From Deltaproteobacteria bacterium (GTDB lineage Bacteria; Desulfobacterota; Desulfuromonadia; Desulfuromonadales; Geopsychrobacteraceae): DNA of 64,000 bases. A model generated the notes under the pieces. It was given only the letters and a program-made list of their open reading frames with translations. It made no database searches and was not told the origin of the DNA. Numbering within the stretch: the first letter of the stretch is position 1; each line of letters opens with the position of its first letter. The stretch covers positions 1-64,000 of the forward strand of contig JAGYPB010000007.1 of the NCBI GenBank assembly GCA_018399135.1, read 5' to 3'. Both the position numbers and the translations under genes were made by a program. This document shows, in pieces, positions 16,598 to 25,248 of the stretch.

Positions 16598-18046
16598 GTG
16601 CCTCAGTTGAACGAACAACATATTCTGCTGGTTCATCCTTTGGGATACCAGAGCGAAGCTGCGCAGCAGGATATTTCCCGGCGCGCTAATATCATGCCCC
16701 CGCTGGGATTGGCGAGCATGGCCGCCTATCTGAACGCGGCGGGGTTTGTCTGCCGTATTCTCGACTGTTACGCTCATCCCGATGCCGATCAGCGCCTGCG
16801 TGAGTTGTTGCGTGATTTCCGCCCTTTTCTGCTGGGGATCAGTTGCACCACCGCCAGCTTTCACGATGGTGTTCGGTTGACGCAGCTGGCCAAAGTTGAA
16901 ACTCCGGGAATCCAGGTGGTGTTTGGTGGCCCTCACGTATCGGCCCTTCAGGATAAAGTGATTGAATTTTCTCCCCTGATTGATGGGGCGGTCATCGGTG
17001 AGGGAGAACAGACTCTGCTCGAACTGGCTAAACGTGGCGGCGAGGCGTCGGAAAAGATCCCTGGCCTGGTCTGGCGTGATGCGAACGGCAAGTCGGTCAA
17101 CAATGGTTATCGTCAGCAGCAGATCGTTCTTGATGACCTGCCTTTTCCCGCTTACGAGCTGCTTGAAGGCTATCCGCAAACCTACAGTCTGCCAATTTTT
17201 AACTACCCGAAAACCCCCAATACCAGCTGTCTTTCCAGTCGCGGTTGCCCTTATCAGTGCAGTTATTGTGATCGCAGCGTGTTTCGCCGCACCTTCCGTT
17301 TCAACTCAGCGGATTATCTTTATCGCCACCTGACGTATCTCAAAGAACGTTTCGGCATCCGTCATATAAACTTCTATGACGATCAGTTTACTTTTCATCG
17401 TGACCGGGTTGAGGAGTTCTGTCGGCTGATGATCGATAAACCCCTGGGGATGACCTTCAATTGCGCGGTGCGCGCCAATCATGTTGATCGTGATCTGCTT
17501 AAACAGATGAAAGCTGCCGGTTGCTGGATGGTCAGCCTGGGTATCGAAAGTGGCGACGCGGAATTGCTGGCGCAACATCGTCAGAACGTTGATCTCGATC
17601 ATCTGGGTGAGACTATCCGCATCATCAAAGGCTGCGGTATCCGCGTCAAGGGGTTGATGATGATGGGGCTGCCGGGGGAAACGGAAGCCTCGATCCGCCG
17701 CAGTATGGACTATTTTCTCTCTCTGCCCATCGATGATATGAACCTCGCCAAGTTTACCCCTTTCCCCGGTTCACCCTTGTACAAAGAGATCCATCAGCAT
17801 GGCAGCTTTGATGAGGACTGGCCGAAGATGGATTGCATGCATTTTCAGTTTATCCCTGACGGCATGGATAAAGAAGTTCTCGAAAAACTGTTCATCGAGT
17901 TTTATAAACAGCACTTCAAGCGCCCACGTATCCTCGCCGGCTACGTCGCGATGCTATGGAAATCGCCGGATAGCTGGCTGCGTTTTATCGCCAGCAGTGG
18001 CCAGTTTCTGCGCTTTGCCTTCAGTAACAAGCGTTATGGGAAGTAG
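16598..18046 (+). CDS. B12-binding radical SAM protein 3 (BchE/HpnJ-like layout)
   Basis: A 482-residue protein starting at GTG. The N-terminal half has the classical B12-domain pattern (IMPPLGLASMAAYLNAAGF, VFGGPHVSAL, DGAVIGEGEQTLLEL) and the radical SAM motif is SSRGCPYQCSYCDRSVF (about residue 215), followed by NFYDDQFTFHRDRVEEF, a block common in this class. Relatives include magnesium-protoporphyrin cyclase BchE and hopanoid modifying enzymes, so an oxidative cyclisation or methyl/carbon transfer on a lipid is possible. It is the third consecutive gene of this kind. Confidence 0.87.
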   Translation: MPQLNEQHILLVHPLGYQSEAAQQDISRRANIMPPLGLASMAAYLNAAGFVCRILDCYAHPDADQRLRELLRDFRPFLLGISCTTASFHDGVRLTQLAKVETPGIQVVFGGPHVSALQDKVIEFSPLIDGAVIGEGEQTLLELAKRGGEASEKIPGLVWRDANGKSVNNGYRQQQIVLDDLPFPAYELLEGYPQTYSLPIFNYPKTPNTSCLSSRGCPYQCSYCDRSVFRRTFRFNSADYLYRHLTYLKERFGIRHINFYDDQFTFHRDRVEEFCRLMIDKPLGMTFNCAVRANHVDRDLLKQMKAAGCWMVSLGIESGDAELLAQHRQNVDLDHLGETIRIIKGCGIRVKGLMMMGLPGETEASIRRSMDYFLSLPIDDMNLAKFTPFPGSPLYKEIHQHGSFDEDWPKMDCMHFQFIPDGMDKEVLEKLFIEFYKQHFKRPRILAGYVAMLWKSPDSWLRFIASSGQFLRFAFSNKRYGK

Positions 18047-18051
18047 GAAAA

Positions 18052-19500
18052 ATGATGATTATTGAATTGCTCCGCTCCGACGAAGGTAAAACCCTGGAAT
18101 TCAAACAGGATCTTTCCTCACCACGCAATCTACTCAAGACGCTGGTAGCTTTTGCCAATACTGCCGGAGGTAAGATCATCATCGGTGTTAAGGATAGGAC
18201 CCGTCAGGCGATAGGTGTCGACAACCCGTTGGATGAAGAGGAGAGGCTTTGCAACCTGATTGCTGATTCCATCTCTCCCCGGCTGGTTCCTAATGTTGAA
18301 ATGACCACGGTAGATGGCAAAACATTGCTTATTGTTGAAGTTTTTCTGAGTAATTCACGGCCTCACTATCTTCGCTCTGAGGGTGAGCAAGTTGGGGTCT
18401 ATGTTCGACTTGGCTCGACCAACCGCCAGGCTGACCCTGAGTTGATCGCCGAATTACGTCGTTCTGTTGAAGGGGTGTCTTTCGATGAGATGCCCATGCC
18501 GGAGCTATCTATTGATGATCTGGATATCAGCGCAGCACAGGAGACATTTGGTGCTGACCGAACTTTAAACGAACAATCTTTGTTGACCTTGAAACTGTTG
18601 GTACGCCATCAAAACAAAGTGGTACCGACCAAAGGAGGTGTCCTTCTCTTCGGCAGGCAGCGGAATCAGTATTTCTCTGACGCCTGGATCCAATGTGGTC
18701 GTTTCTTTGGTACCGAGAAAATTGATATTTTCGACCACAGTGATATTGATGTGTCGCTGCCGCATGCCGTTGATGAGGTCATGCTGTTTCTGAAAAAGCA
18801 CGCTTATCGCAGCGCCGATCTCTCCGAAGTACGCCGCAAGGATGTCTGGAGTATCCCTCTGGGGATTTTGCGCGAAGTGATCATTAACGCCATTGTGCAC
18901 AGCGACTATTCGCAACGTGGTGCACCCATCCGGGTTGTCTTTCTTGATGATCGCATAGAGGTGGAAAGTCTGGGTATCCTTCTACCCGGGCTGACCATTG
19001 AAGAGATAAAACAAGGTACTTCACGCATTCGAAATCCAGTCATTGCCCGCATTTTCAAGGAACTTCACCTGATCGAACAATGGGGTACAGGGGTGCGCCG
19101 TATTTTTGCAGAGGCCCAGGAGCAGGGGTTGCGGGAGCCAAAAATTGAAGAAATCGGACTGCGCCTGCGTTTCACTATCTACTTGGCTGCACCACACGTT
19201 ATCCAGAGTAATGTACGAAAGACTAAACTAAAGGCACAAGTCGAGGCACAAGTCGAGGCACAAGTCGAGGCCCGGATTTTACAGGCGTGCACAGAACGTC
19301 CTCTGTCCTCAGCTGAAGTTGCAGCTACGCTTGGACACAAGAAATTGAGCGGCAATGTTCGTAAGGCTCTTCCGGCTCTGCGGGATGCAAGATTGCTGGA
19401 ATATACCATCCCGGACAAACCTAACAGTCGCCTGCAGAAATATCGGCTGACAGCTCTGGGTAGAGAAAAACTCAGGCAGTTGGCCGGGGAAAAGAAATGA
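18052..19500 (+). CDS. AlbA_2 (Schlafen-type) ATP-binding/DNA-binding protein
   Basis: A 482-residue protein unrelated to lipid synthesis by homology. The N-terminus has the AlbA_2/divergent AAA_4 pattern: ESKQ-like motif KTLEFKQDLSS, then LVAFANTAGGKIIIGVKD. The middle carries the HATPase_c_4-type block found in RecG-like 'ATP-dependent helicase-related' transcription regulators (REVIINAIVHSDYSQRGAPI). The tail contains a KAQVEAQVEAQVEAR repeat before a winged-helix-like segment (SSAEVAATLGHKKLSGNV). It is wedged between the radical SAM and glycosyltransferase genes, overlapping the latter by 4 bp. It could regulate the operon or be a cargo gene with a defence or stress role; neither is shown. 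Confidence 0.82.
   Translation: MMIIELLRSDEGKTLEFKQDLSSPRNLLKTLVAFANTAGGKIIIGVKDRTRQAIGVDNPLDEEERLCNLIADSISPRLVPNVEMTTVDGKTLLIVEVFLSNSRPHYLRSEGEQVGVYVRLGSTNRQADPELIAELRRSVEGVSFDEMPMPELSIDDLDISAAQETFGADRTLNEQSLLTLKLLVRHQNKVVPTKGGVLLFGRQRNQYFSDAWIQCGRFFGTEKIDIFDHSDIDVSLPHAVDEVMLFLKKHAYRSADLSEVRRKDVWSIPLGILREVIINAIVHSDYSQRGAPIRVVFLDDRIEVESLGILLPGLTIEEIKQGTSRIRNPVIARIFKELHLIEQWGTGVRRIFAEAQEQGLREPKIEEIGLRLRFTIYLAAPHVIQSNVRKTKLKAQVEAQVEAQVEARILQACTERPLSSAEVAATLGHKKLSGNVRKALPALRDARLLEYTIPDKPNSRLQKYRLTALGREKLRQLAGEKK
19233..19270. repeat. 12-bp coding tandem repeat (GGCACAAGTCGA x3)
   Basis: Three perfect copies of GGCACAAGTCGA plus a partial fourth, in frame, encoding AQVE repeats in the AlbA_2 protein. 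As I recall, AQVE-type tandem repeats are common in this protein family and vary in copy number. Confidence 0.9.
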
Positions 19501-20687
19501 CTTCCACCCCCACCCGATATTTCATCGCCATCCCCGTTTACAACCACGGCGCGAGTTTACGCCAGGTGGTGGAAGGGTGTTTGCGTCATCATGACCGGGT
19601 GCTGGTGGTTGATGATGGCAGCAGGGTGGCGGTGGCGGATCTGGTTGTGGATCTGCCGGTCGAACTGGTGCGCCATGAGTCTAATCAGGGCAAGGGTGCA
19701 GCGCTGTTGATGGCGGCGCGGTGGGGGCTTGAAAACGGTTTCAGCCATATGGTCTGTCTGGATGCCGACGGTCAGCATGATCCCGATGATCTACCCGGTT
19801 TTTTTGCCGCCATCAAGGAGGATCCCCTGGCGATTGTTGTCGGTCATCGCGATTTTGATCAACAGGGTATTCCCGGCAGCTCCCGTTTTGGCCGTCAATT
19901 TTCCAATTTCTGGTTGCGCGTGCAGACCGGAATCCGCCTCAAGGATGTGCAAAGTGGTTACCGGGCTTATCCTCTGGTGATTTTCCGTTATTTGAATTTC
20001 TGGACCCGGCGTTACAATTTTGAGGTCGAGGTGCTGGTACGGGCGGCCTGGGCGGGACTGCCTTTGAAGGATCTGGATATTGCGGTTTACTACCCGCCGG
20101 CCGCTGAGCGGATCTCACATTTTCGCAAATTCATGGACAACTGGCGCTTGACCCTGCTCAATACCCACTTGACCTTGCGCTCGATTGTCCCCTGGCCCCA
20201 TCGCAAGATTGTCACAGCTGGAAAAGGGGCACTACCGGAAGAAACGGTTTCCGTGTTGCGGCCGTTAAAGTCTCTGCGCTTTTTGTTGCTGCAGAATATT
20301 ACTCCCCGCGGTCTGGCCCTGGCTGCTGCTCTGGGGGTGTTGCTTGGCACCTTGCCCCTGCTGTTCTGCCATACGGTGGCGATTCTGTTTGCCTGCAGTT
20401 TTTTCGGGTTGAACAAGGTGGTGGCGGTGAGCAGCAGTCAACTGTGTATGCCGCCGCTCGTCCCGGCCTTGTGTATTCAGGTGGGTTACTTTATGCGTAA
20501 TGGTGAATGGTTGACGGAACTTACCCTGCAGACTCTGGGCCATGAGGCTTTACAGCGACTTTATGAGTGGCTGTTGGGGTCCCTGGTATTGGCCCCCTTA
20601 CTGGCGGTGTTGGTTGGTGGTTTAACCCTGTTGCTGGCGTTACTGGTAAAAAGCCAGGGATTGGTGGGAGTGTCGACCCGTGAGTAA
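19497..20687 (+). CDS. GT2 glycosyltransferase fused to DUF2062 membrane domain
   Basis: A 396-residue fusion. Residues ~8-220 form a family 2 glycosyltransferase of the dolichyl-phosphate mannose synthase type: FIAIPVYNHGASL, VVDDGS, a CLDADGQHDPDDL metal/nucleotide site (DxD-like) and a QSGYRAYPL block. Residues ~260-390 match the DUF2062 membrane domain, with NITPRGLALAAALGVLLGT and hydrophobic segments. This fusion is a regular member of aryl polyene-type clusters, where it probably transfers a sugar or polyprenyl-phosphate-linked group to the lipid head. It overlaps the AlbA_2 gene by 4 bp and the next acyltransferase by 8 bp. Confidence 0.86.
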   Translation: MTSTPTRYFIAIPVYNHGASLRQVVEGCLRHHDRVLVVDDGSRVAVADLVVDLPVELVRHESNQGKGAALLMAARWGLENGFSHMVCLDADGQHDPDDLPGFFAAIKEDPLAIVVGHRDFDQQGIPGSSRFGRQFSNFWLRVQTGIRLKDVQSGYRAYPLVIFRYLNFWTRRYNFEVEVLVRAAWAGLPLKDLDIAVYYPPAAERISHFRKFMDNWRLTLLNTHLTLRSIVPWPHRKIVTAGKGALPEETVSVLRPLKSLRFLLLQNITPRGLALAAALGVLLGTLPLLFCHTVAILFACSFFGLNKVVAVSSSQLCMPPLVPALCIQVGYFMRNGEWLTELTLQTLGHEALQRLYEWLLGSLVLAPLLAVLVGGLTLLLALLVKSQGLVGVSTRE

Positions 20688-21573
20688 CTGGACAAGTCGC
20701 AGCATCGGTCGCGATTGGCAGCATCGCTTCTTTTATCTGGCGATCAAACTGGGTGGCCGGCGCCTGGCCTATCTGTGCCTCTATGTGGTGGTGGCCTGGT
20801 ATGCGCTGTTCAGTGCGGTTGCCAAAGAACGCGCCAGTCATTATCTGGCACGGCGTTTCCCCGCCGCCGGTCCGTGGGAGCGTTTTGGGCGGCGCTATCG
20901 GTTGATTTTGACCTTTGGTCAGGTGTTAATCGACCGGGCCATGGTTGGCATTATTGGTGCCGAGCGGATCAAGGTTCAGTTGCACGGCAAGAATGCGTTG
21001 CTGAATCTGCTTGCCGAAGGCAAAGGGATGATTCTGGTCAATGCCCATGTCGGTTGCTGGCAGGTCGCTATGTCGTCCTTAAGTTTTATGGAAACACCGG
21101 TTAACCTGTTGATGCAGCGTGAAGAGGGGGATATCGACCGTCACTATTTCGAACACGCCGGTATTGAGTGTCCCTACCATATCATCGATCCACGCGGGTT
21201 TTTGGGCGGAGCCCTGGAAATGATGGAGGTTCTTAAACGCGGTGAAGTGTTGTCGGTGATGGGGGATCGCATGCTCGGGGATGATCAGAATGGGGTTCCG
21301 GTCGAATTTCTCGGCGAACAGGTGACCATGCCTTTTAGTGCCTATAAACTGGCGTCGGCAACGGGAACACCAATTGTGGCTCTGTTTTCCTACAAAACCG
21401 GGCCGGACAGTTACGATTTGAAACTCTATCGAACAATCCGGGTGCCGCCGGGTTTGGGCCGTGATCAGCAGGCTTTTGTACCCTATGTTCAGGAGTTCGC
21501 CGCCAGCCTGGAAGAATTTTCCCGGGAACACCCATTTCAATTTTTCAATTTCTTTAACATGTGGTACGAATAA
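20680..21573 (+). CDS. LpxL/HtrB-like lysophospholipid acyltransferase
   Basis: A 297-residue acyltransferase starting at GTG. It has a membrane segment near residues 27-47 (RLAYLCLYVVVAWYALFSAV), an active-site-like LVNAHVGCWQVA where LpxL proteins have HX4(D/E) (here the acidic residue is Gln), a conserved SVMGDRMLGDDQNGVPVEFLGE block and a terminal PFQFFNFFNMWYE. The family transfers acyl groups from ACP to glycolipids at the inner membrane. Together with the preceding GT2 it suggests that the cluster product is joined to a glycosylated lipid. Replacement of the acid by Gln could lower activity or indicate a variant mechanism. Confidence 0.83.
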   Translation: MSNWTSRSIGRDWQHRFFYLAIKLGGRRLAYLCLYVVVAWYALFSAVAKERASHYLARRFPAAGPWERFGRRYRLILTFGQVLIDRAMVGIIGAERIKVQLHGKNALLNLLAEGKGMILVNAHVGCWQVAMSSLSFMETPVNLLMQREEGDIDRHYFEHAGIECPYHIIDPRGFLGGALEMMEVLKRGEVLSVMGDRMLGDDQNGVPVEFLGEQVTMPFSAYKLASATGTPIVALFSYKTGPDSYDLKLYRTIRVPPGLGRDQQAFVPYVQEFAASLEEFSREHPFQFFNFFNMWYE

Positions 21574-21661
21574 AAAGTTAGTGCGGATAAATTGATGCAA
21601 GACATAGGTGCCGTGGCGTATACCGACGCGGTAAAAAATCATACGTAAGGAGCTCATGATT

Positions 21662-21916
21662 ATGAGTGTCAAAGAAAAACTTAAGCAGGTATTAATTGAA
21701 GACCTCAATTTGGAAGATCTGACCCCTGACATGATCGAGGATGAAATGGCCCTGTTTGGTGACGGTCTGGGCCTCGACTCCCTCGACGCAGTGGAGCTGG
21801 TGGTGGTAGTTCAAAAACATTTTGGTGTAGAAATCAAAGATATGGACGAAGGGCGACCAGCGTTGCAGTCGATCAGTACCCTGGCGAAATTTATCGAGGA
21901 GAAGCAGGCGCAATGA
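21662..21916 (+). CDS. Acyl carrier protein
   Basis: A small acidic carrier protein with GLDSLDAVELVVVVQKHFG; the Ser of DSL is the phosphopantetheine site. Two ATGs are available: 21656 and 21662. The AAGGAG at 21647-21652 is 3 nt from the first and 9 nt from the second, so I prefer 21662. An 82-bp gap upstream is one of the longer ones in the operon and could hold an internal promoter. It overlaps the following ketosynthase by 4 bp, so the ACP and KS should be made together. Confidence 0.92.
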   Translation: MSVKEKLKQVLIEDLNLEDLTPDMIEDEMALFGDGLGLDSLDAVELVVVVQKHFGVEIKDMDEGRPALQSISTLAKFIEEKQAQ

Positions 21917-23106
21917 CCTGTTCTTTACCGGTTGTCGTTACCGGTCTCGGTTGTCTGTCCGGAGCCGGGATGAACCTGAACGAAAACCTGAAGAACCTGT
22001 TTGCCGGTTGCCGCTATCCGGGGGCGCCGATCCGTTTTTCCACTGATCACCCGGTGGCCTATCCGGTGCTGGAATTGCGAGATGCGTTCAAACTGCCGTT
22101 GGATGAGGATCAGCTGGTCTACGCCCGGACCGGCCAATTGGCCCTGGCGGCGGCGCTGGGAGCCTTGAGTGCGGCTGGTTACGAGGAAGCATCGCTACGC
22201 GGTCGACGTGTCGGTGTTTGTATCGGTACTACCGTCGGTTGTGCCCTGAACTGTGACGATTTTTACCGCGATTACAAAGCGGGTAAAAATCCGGGAATGG
22301 CCATTATCGAGCGCTATCTGCGCAGCAACCCGGCAGCAGTTATTGCCCGCCAGCTCAAATTGAACGGGCCGGTTCAAACCGTGGTCAACGCCTGTTCATC
22401 CGGTACCGATGCCATTGGTCTGGGGGCGTCCTGGTTACGCTCCGGTGCCTGCGATATCGTTATCAGCGGTGGTGCCGACGAACTGTCGCGCGTGACCTAT
22501 GCCGGGTTTAGTTCCCTGATGATTACCGACACCGAACCCTGCAAGCCATTTGACGTCAATCGCAAGGGGTTGAATCTGGGGGAAGGTGCGGGGATCATGA
22601 TCCTTGAACGCGCTGACCGGGTTGACAAGACGCGGATTCTTGGCCGGGTTCTTGGTTATGGCTCGGCTTGTGATGCCCACCACCTGACCGCACCTCGACC
22701 GGATGGCGCCGGCCTCAAAGCTGCCCTCGCCGAAGCCTTCCGCACAGCAGATGTTGGGGCGAAGCAGATTGCTTTTGTCAACGCCCATGGCACCGGTACC
22801 CCTGACAATGATCGCATCGAGGGGCGGGTGCTGAACGAGGTTTTGCCCGGGGTTCCTTTTTTGTCGACCAAGGGGTATACCGGTCACACCCTGGGGGCCG
22901 CGGGTGCTATCGAGGCGGTTTATACCCTGGCCTGTCTTAATCGTGGTGAGATTCCCGCCAGCATCGGTTTTGCCGAACTGGATCCGCAGATACCGGTCAC
23001 CCCAGTGACAGTTAACACCCCCCTTGGTGGTCATATTGGCCTGTCTCAATCCCTGGCCTTTGGTGGCAACAACGCTGTGCTGATTTTGGCCGCAGGAGGA
23101 GCTTGA
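21913..23106 (+). CDS. Beta-ketoacyl-ACP synthase, active
   Basis: A 397-residue condensing enzyme with nucleophile Cys in VVNACSSGTDA (about residue 160), first His in NAHGTGTPDND and second His in TKGYTGHTLGAAG. The N-terminus VVVTGLGCLSGAG and C-terminus SLAFGGNNAVL are standard. It is followed by a second ketosynthase-like gene lacking Cys, repeating the KS-CLF pairing seen at 12.1-13.9 kb. The ACP upstream overlaps by 4 bp. Two KS-CLF pairs in one operon suggest either two chain types or two stages of elongation. Confidence 0.93.
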   Translation: MTCSLPVVVTGLGCLSGAGMNLNENLKNLFAGCRYPGAPIRFSTDHPVAYPVLELRDAFKLPLDEDQLVYARTGQLALAAALGALSAAGYEEASLRGRRVGVCIGTTVGCALNCDDFYRDYKAGKNPGMAIIERYLRSNPAAVIARQLKLNGPVQTVVNACSSGTDAIGLGASWLRSGACDIVISGGADELSRVTYAGFSSLMITDTEPCKPFDVNRKGLNLGEGAGIMILERADRVDKTRILGRVLGYGSACDAHHLTAPRPDGAGLKAALAEAFRTADVGAKQIAFVNAHGTGTPDNDRIEGRVLNEVLPGVPFLSTKGYTGHTLGAAGAIEAVYTLACLNRGEIPASIGFAELDPQIPVTPVTVNTPLGGHIGLSQSLAFGGNNAVLILAAGGA

Positions 23107-23107
23107 T

Positions 23108-24193
23108 ATGCGCCTGGCGATTCAGGGAATCGGAATAACCGGCAGTTTCGGTGCCGGGGTTGACGCACTGCGCAGCGCCCTGCAAAGCAAAACAGTTGCT
23201 CCGCAACAACTTACTGTGGATCACCATGACGGGGCGAGGGACAGCTTTCCAGCCTATCGCGCAACAACGGAAGGCTTAGAGCGCTTTCTGCCCAAGCGAG
23301 AACTGCGACGGATTGACCATTTTTCCAAGATGACCCTGCTTGCCGCCCATCTTGCCCTGGAAGATGCTGGGCTACTTGAAGCTGATCGTTCCCGGATTGG
23401 CGTGGTGGTGGCTAGCGGCTATGGGCCCCTGAAAACCACCTTCAATTTTCTCGATTCCTACCTCGATTTCGGTTATTCCTGCAGCTCGCCAACCCACTTT
23501 TCTAATTCTGTGCATAATGCTGCCGCCGCCCACGTGTCGATGCAGTTGAAGTTAACTTCACCCAGCCTCACGGTTACCCAGTTTGAGATGTCCGTTGCCT
23601 CCGCGCTTTTAAGTGCCCGGCAATGGTTGGCGGAAGGGCGTGTCGATCGGGTTCTTTTTGGTGCGGCTGATGAATATTGCGAGGTGTTGCGTTACTGTCG
23701 TCGACATGTTTTTGCTGATGGTGAGCAGGGGCCGCTCCGTCCTCTGGATCTGGAGGTACAGACCGCTATGGCTGGTGAGGGAGCGGTGTTTATGGTGCTG
23801 GAGTGCGCTGATGAAGCGGCGGCATACGCCGCTATTGATTCCGTTATCCTGGGCAACCATGCTGTTGCTCCGCTCACAATGCCGCCTGGCGGCAGCTGTG
23901 GTCGCAGGAGCCGATGGCCACCGCCAGTGCGGACGATGGTATGCTGAGGTCCTGTCCGATCTGCCGGTTGTGGCCTGTTCCCCCTATTATGTGGCAGCTT
24001 TCCGGCCGCCGCCGGTTTTGACCTGGCAGCAGCGGCGTTGATGATGCGTGATCAGCAGCTTTATGCCGGGCCACAGGATGCTGCTGCCAATCTCCATGAG
24101 TCGGCTGTTACCCCTCATGGCGTCGATGGAACACTGGCCTGCCTCAAATTCTCTCGGGGCGGCGATTACGGTTTAATATGTCTATCACGCTGA
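23108..24193 (+). pseudogene. Ketosynthase-like (CLF-type) protein with two compensating frameshifts
   Basis: Residues 1-255 in the first frame are ketosynthase-like (SRIGVVVASGYGPLK, NSVHNAAAAH, RVLFGAADE), but the nucleophile region reads LTVTQFEMSVAS, with no Cys, so this is a chain-length-factor-type partner of the preceding ketosynthase. Near 23875 the homologous sequence moves to another frame (RLAAAVVAGADG ... LPVVACSPYY) and near 23992 it returns to the original frame (SFPAAAGFDLAAAALMM ... LKFSRGGDYGLI), ending at TGA 24193. The ORF track shows only the first piece. Two nearby opposite shifts restoring the frame are more typical of sequencing error than of decay. The real protein would be ~361 residues. 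Confidence 0.8.
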
Positions 24194-24744
24194 GATTTCT
24201 GTGTCAGATGATGGTTACGGGGGCTCTGGTTCTGGGTGCTGCCGGATTGGTTGCCGCGCAGGAGTCTTCTCCCCGTTACGGTCTGGCACTGATCGCTGGC
24301 CAGGCCTATGATCCGGATCGTTTCGGGTTGGTGATTCTGCAGGGGAATGTGCAATTGCCCTATGATCAGGTGTTCTGGCATGACGCACCCGATAGCCTCT
24401 TTTTTAAAGGGGAGTTCAACCTTGGCGTGACCACCGATGGCCGTGACCGCGTACTGGCAGCGGTCAACATAATGGCGGTAAAATATTTCGACACGTTCTC
24501 TTCCTCCTCCTGGCAGCCTTACCTCGAGGGGGGAATTGGCGTTGTTTATACCGATTTTCGGGTCAAAGGGCAGGGGCTGCGTTTTAATTTCAATCCCCAG
24601 ATCGGAGTCGGAATTGCTTTTAGACCGGCCCATGGCAGAGAGATAAGTGTTGGCTTGCGTTTGCACCATTTGTCCAATGCTGACCTGCATCGTGACAACC
24701 GCGGGATCAATAGCTTGCTGATGGTGGCGGGGGTGCGTTTCTAG
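24178..24744 (+). CDS. PagL-like acyloxyacyl hydrolase / lipid A deacylase-type outer membrane protein
   Basis: A 188-residue protein with a signal peptide (hydrophobic core to VAA-QES) and a pattern of short beta strands ending in VAGVRF, consistent with an 8-stranded outer membrane barrel. The sequence RLHHLSNADLHRDNRGINS resembles the PagL active-site strand, which has His-x-Ser-Asn followed by a glycine and a Glu. His and Ser are present, but the Glu position appears to be Asn (GINS), so catalysis may be altered. In this cluster it could remodel or receive the exported lipid at the outer membrane. It overlaps the end of the ketosynthase-like gene by 16 bp. Confidence 0.75.
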   Translation: MSITLRFLCQMMVTGALVLGAAGLVAAQESSPRYGLALIAGQAYDPDRFGLVILQGNVQLPYDQVFWHDAPDSLFFKGEFNLGVTTDGRDRVLAAVNIMAVKYFDTFSSSSWQPYLEGGIGVVYTDFRVKGQGLRFNFNPQIGVGIAFRPAHGREISVGLRLHHLSNADLHRDNRGINSLLMVAGVRF

Positions 24745-24747
24745 TTT

Positions 24748-25248
24748 GTGTCCATCCGGAAACGCTGGATGGGCATGAACCCGTTGCCGAGTCGGAAACT
24801 AGTTATGAAAAAGGAAGATGTTCCACAACATGGTGGTTTGACTGCCGGCTGTCGAGAAGTTAATTATGCCGTCGATGCAGACGGAAACTACAGTCTTGAG
24901 CTCAGCGTTGGCTGGGAAGCTAAAAATGCCACCCTGCGTCAGGCCTGGGAAGCCATTGTTGAGCGGTTGCACCTGGTGCTTGAAGAGATTAACGCTGGTC
25001 ACAAAAGTCCGCTAGCTTACCATATGGTAAAAAACCAGATGGATGTGTCCTTGCTGGCGCAGTATTCAGGCTTTGCCCGTTGGCGTGTCAGACGTCATCT
25101 GAAACCGCAGGTCTTTAAGCGTCTAAGGTCGGCTGTCCTGACCGTTTATGCTGACCTTTTCCGTATCAGTATTGCTCAGTTACAGCAGGTGCCGGATCAG
25201 CCGGATCTGTGTATCGAGGATATGTCCAGCTCGGGGACGCCGCTGTGA
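24748..25248 (+). CDS. Uncharacterised cluster protein with HTH-like segment
   Basis: I do not recognise this 166-residue protein. It starts at GTG 3 bp after the PagL-like gene. It has no signal peptide or membrane segment. The middle has two amphipathic helices (ATLRQAWEAIVERLHLVLEEINAG) and then SLLAQYSGFARWRVRRHLKPQVF, which could be a helix-turn-helix. A later internal start at ATG 24805 (MKKEDVPQHG) is possible. Its stop overlaps the BtrH-domain gene as GTGA, so it belongs to the operon and probably acts with that protein or as a local regulator. Confidence 0.6.
   Translation: MSIRKRWMGMNPLPSRKLVMKKEDVPQHGGLTAGCREVNYAVDADGNYSLELSVGWEAKNATLRQAWEAIVERLHLVLEEINAGHKSPLAYHMVKNQMDVSLLAQYSGFARWRVRRHLKPQVFKRLRSAVLTVYADLFRISIAQLQQVPDQPDLCIEDMSSSGTPL

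Noticed and set aside
19233-19270. Tandem repeat as a replication or attachment site
   Set aside because: It is in frame inside a coding region and encodes AQVE repeats typical of that protein family.
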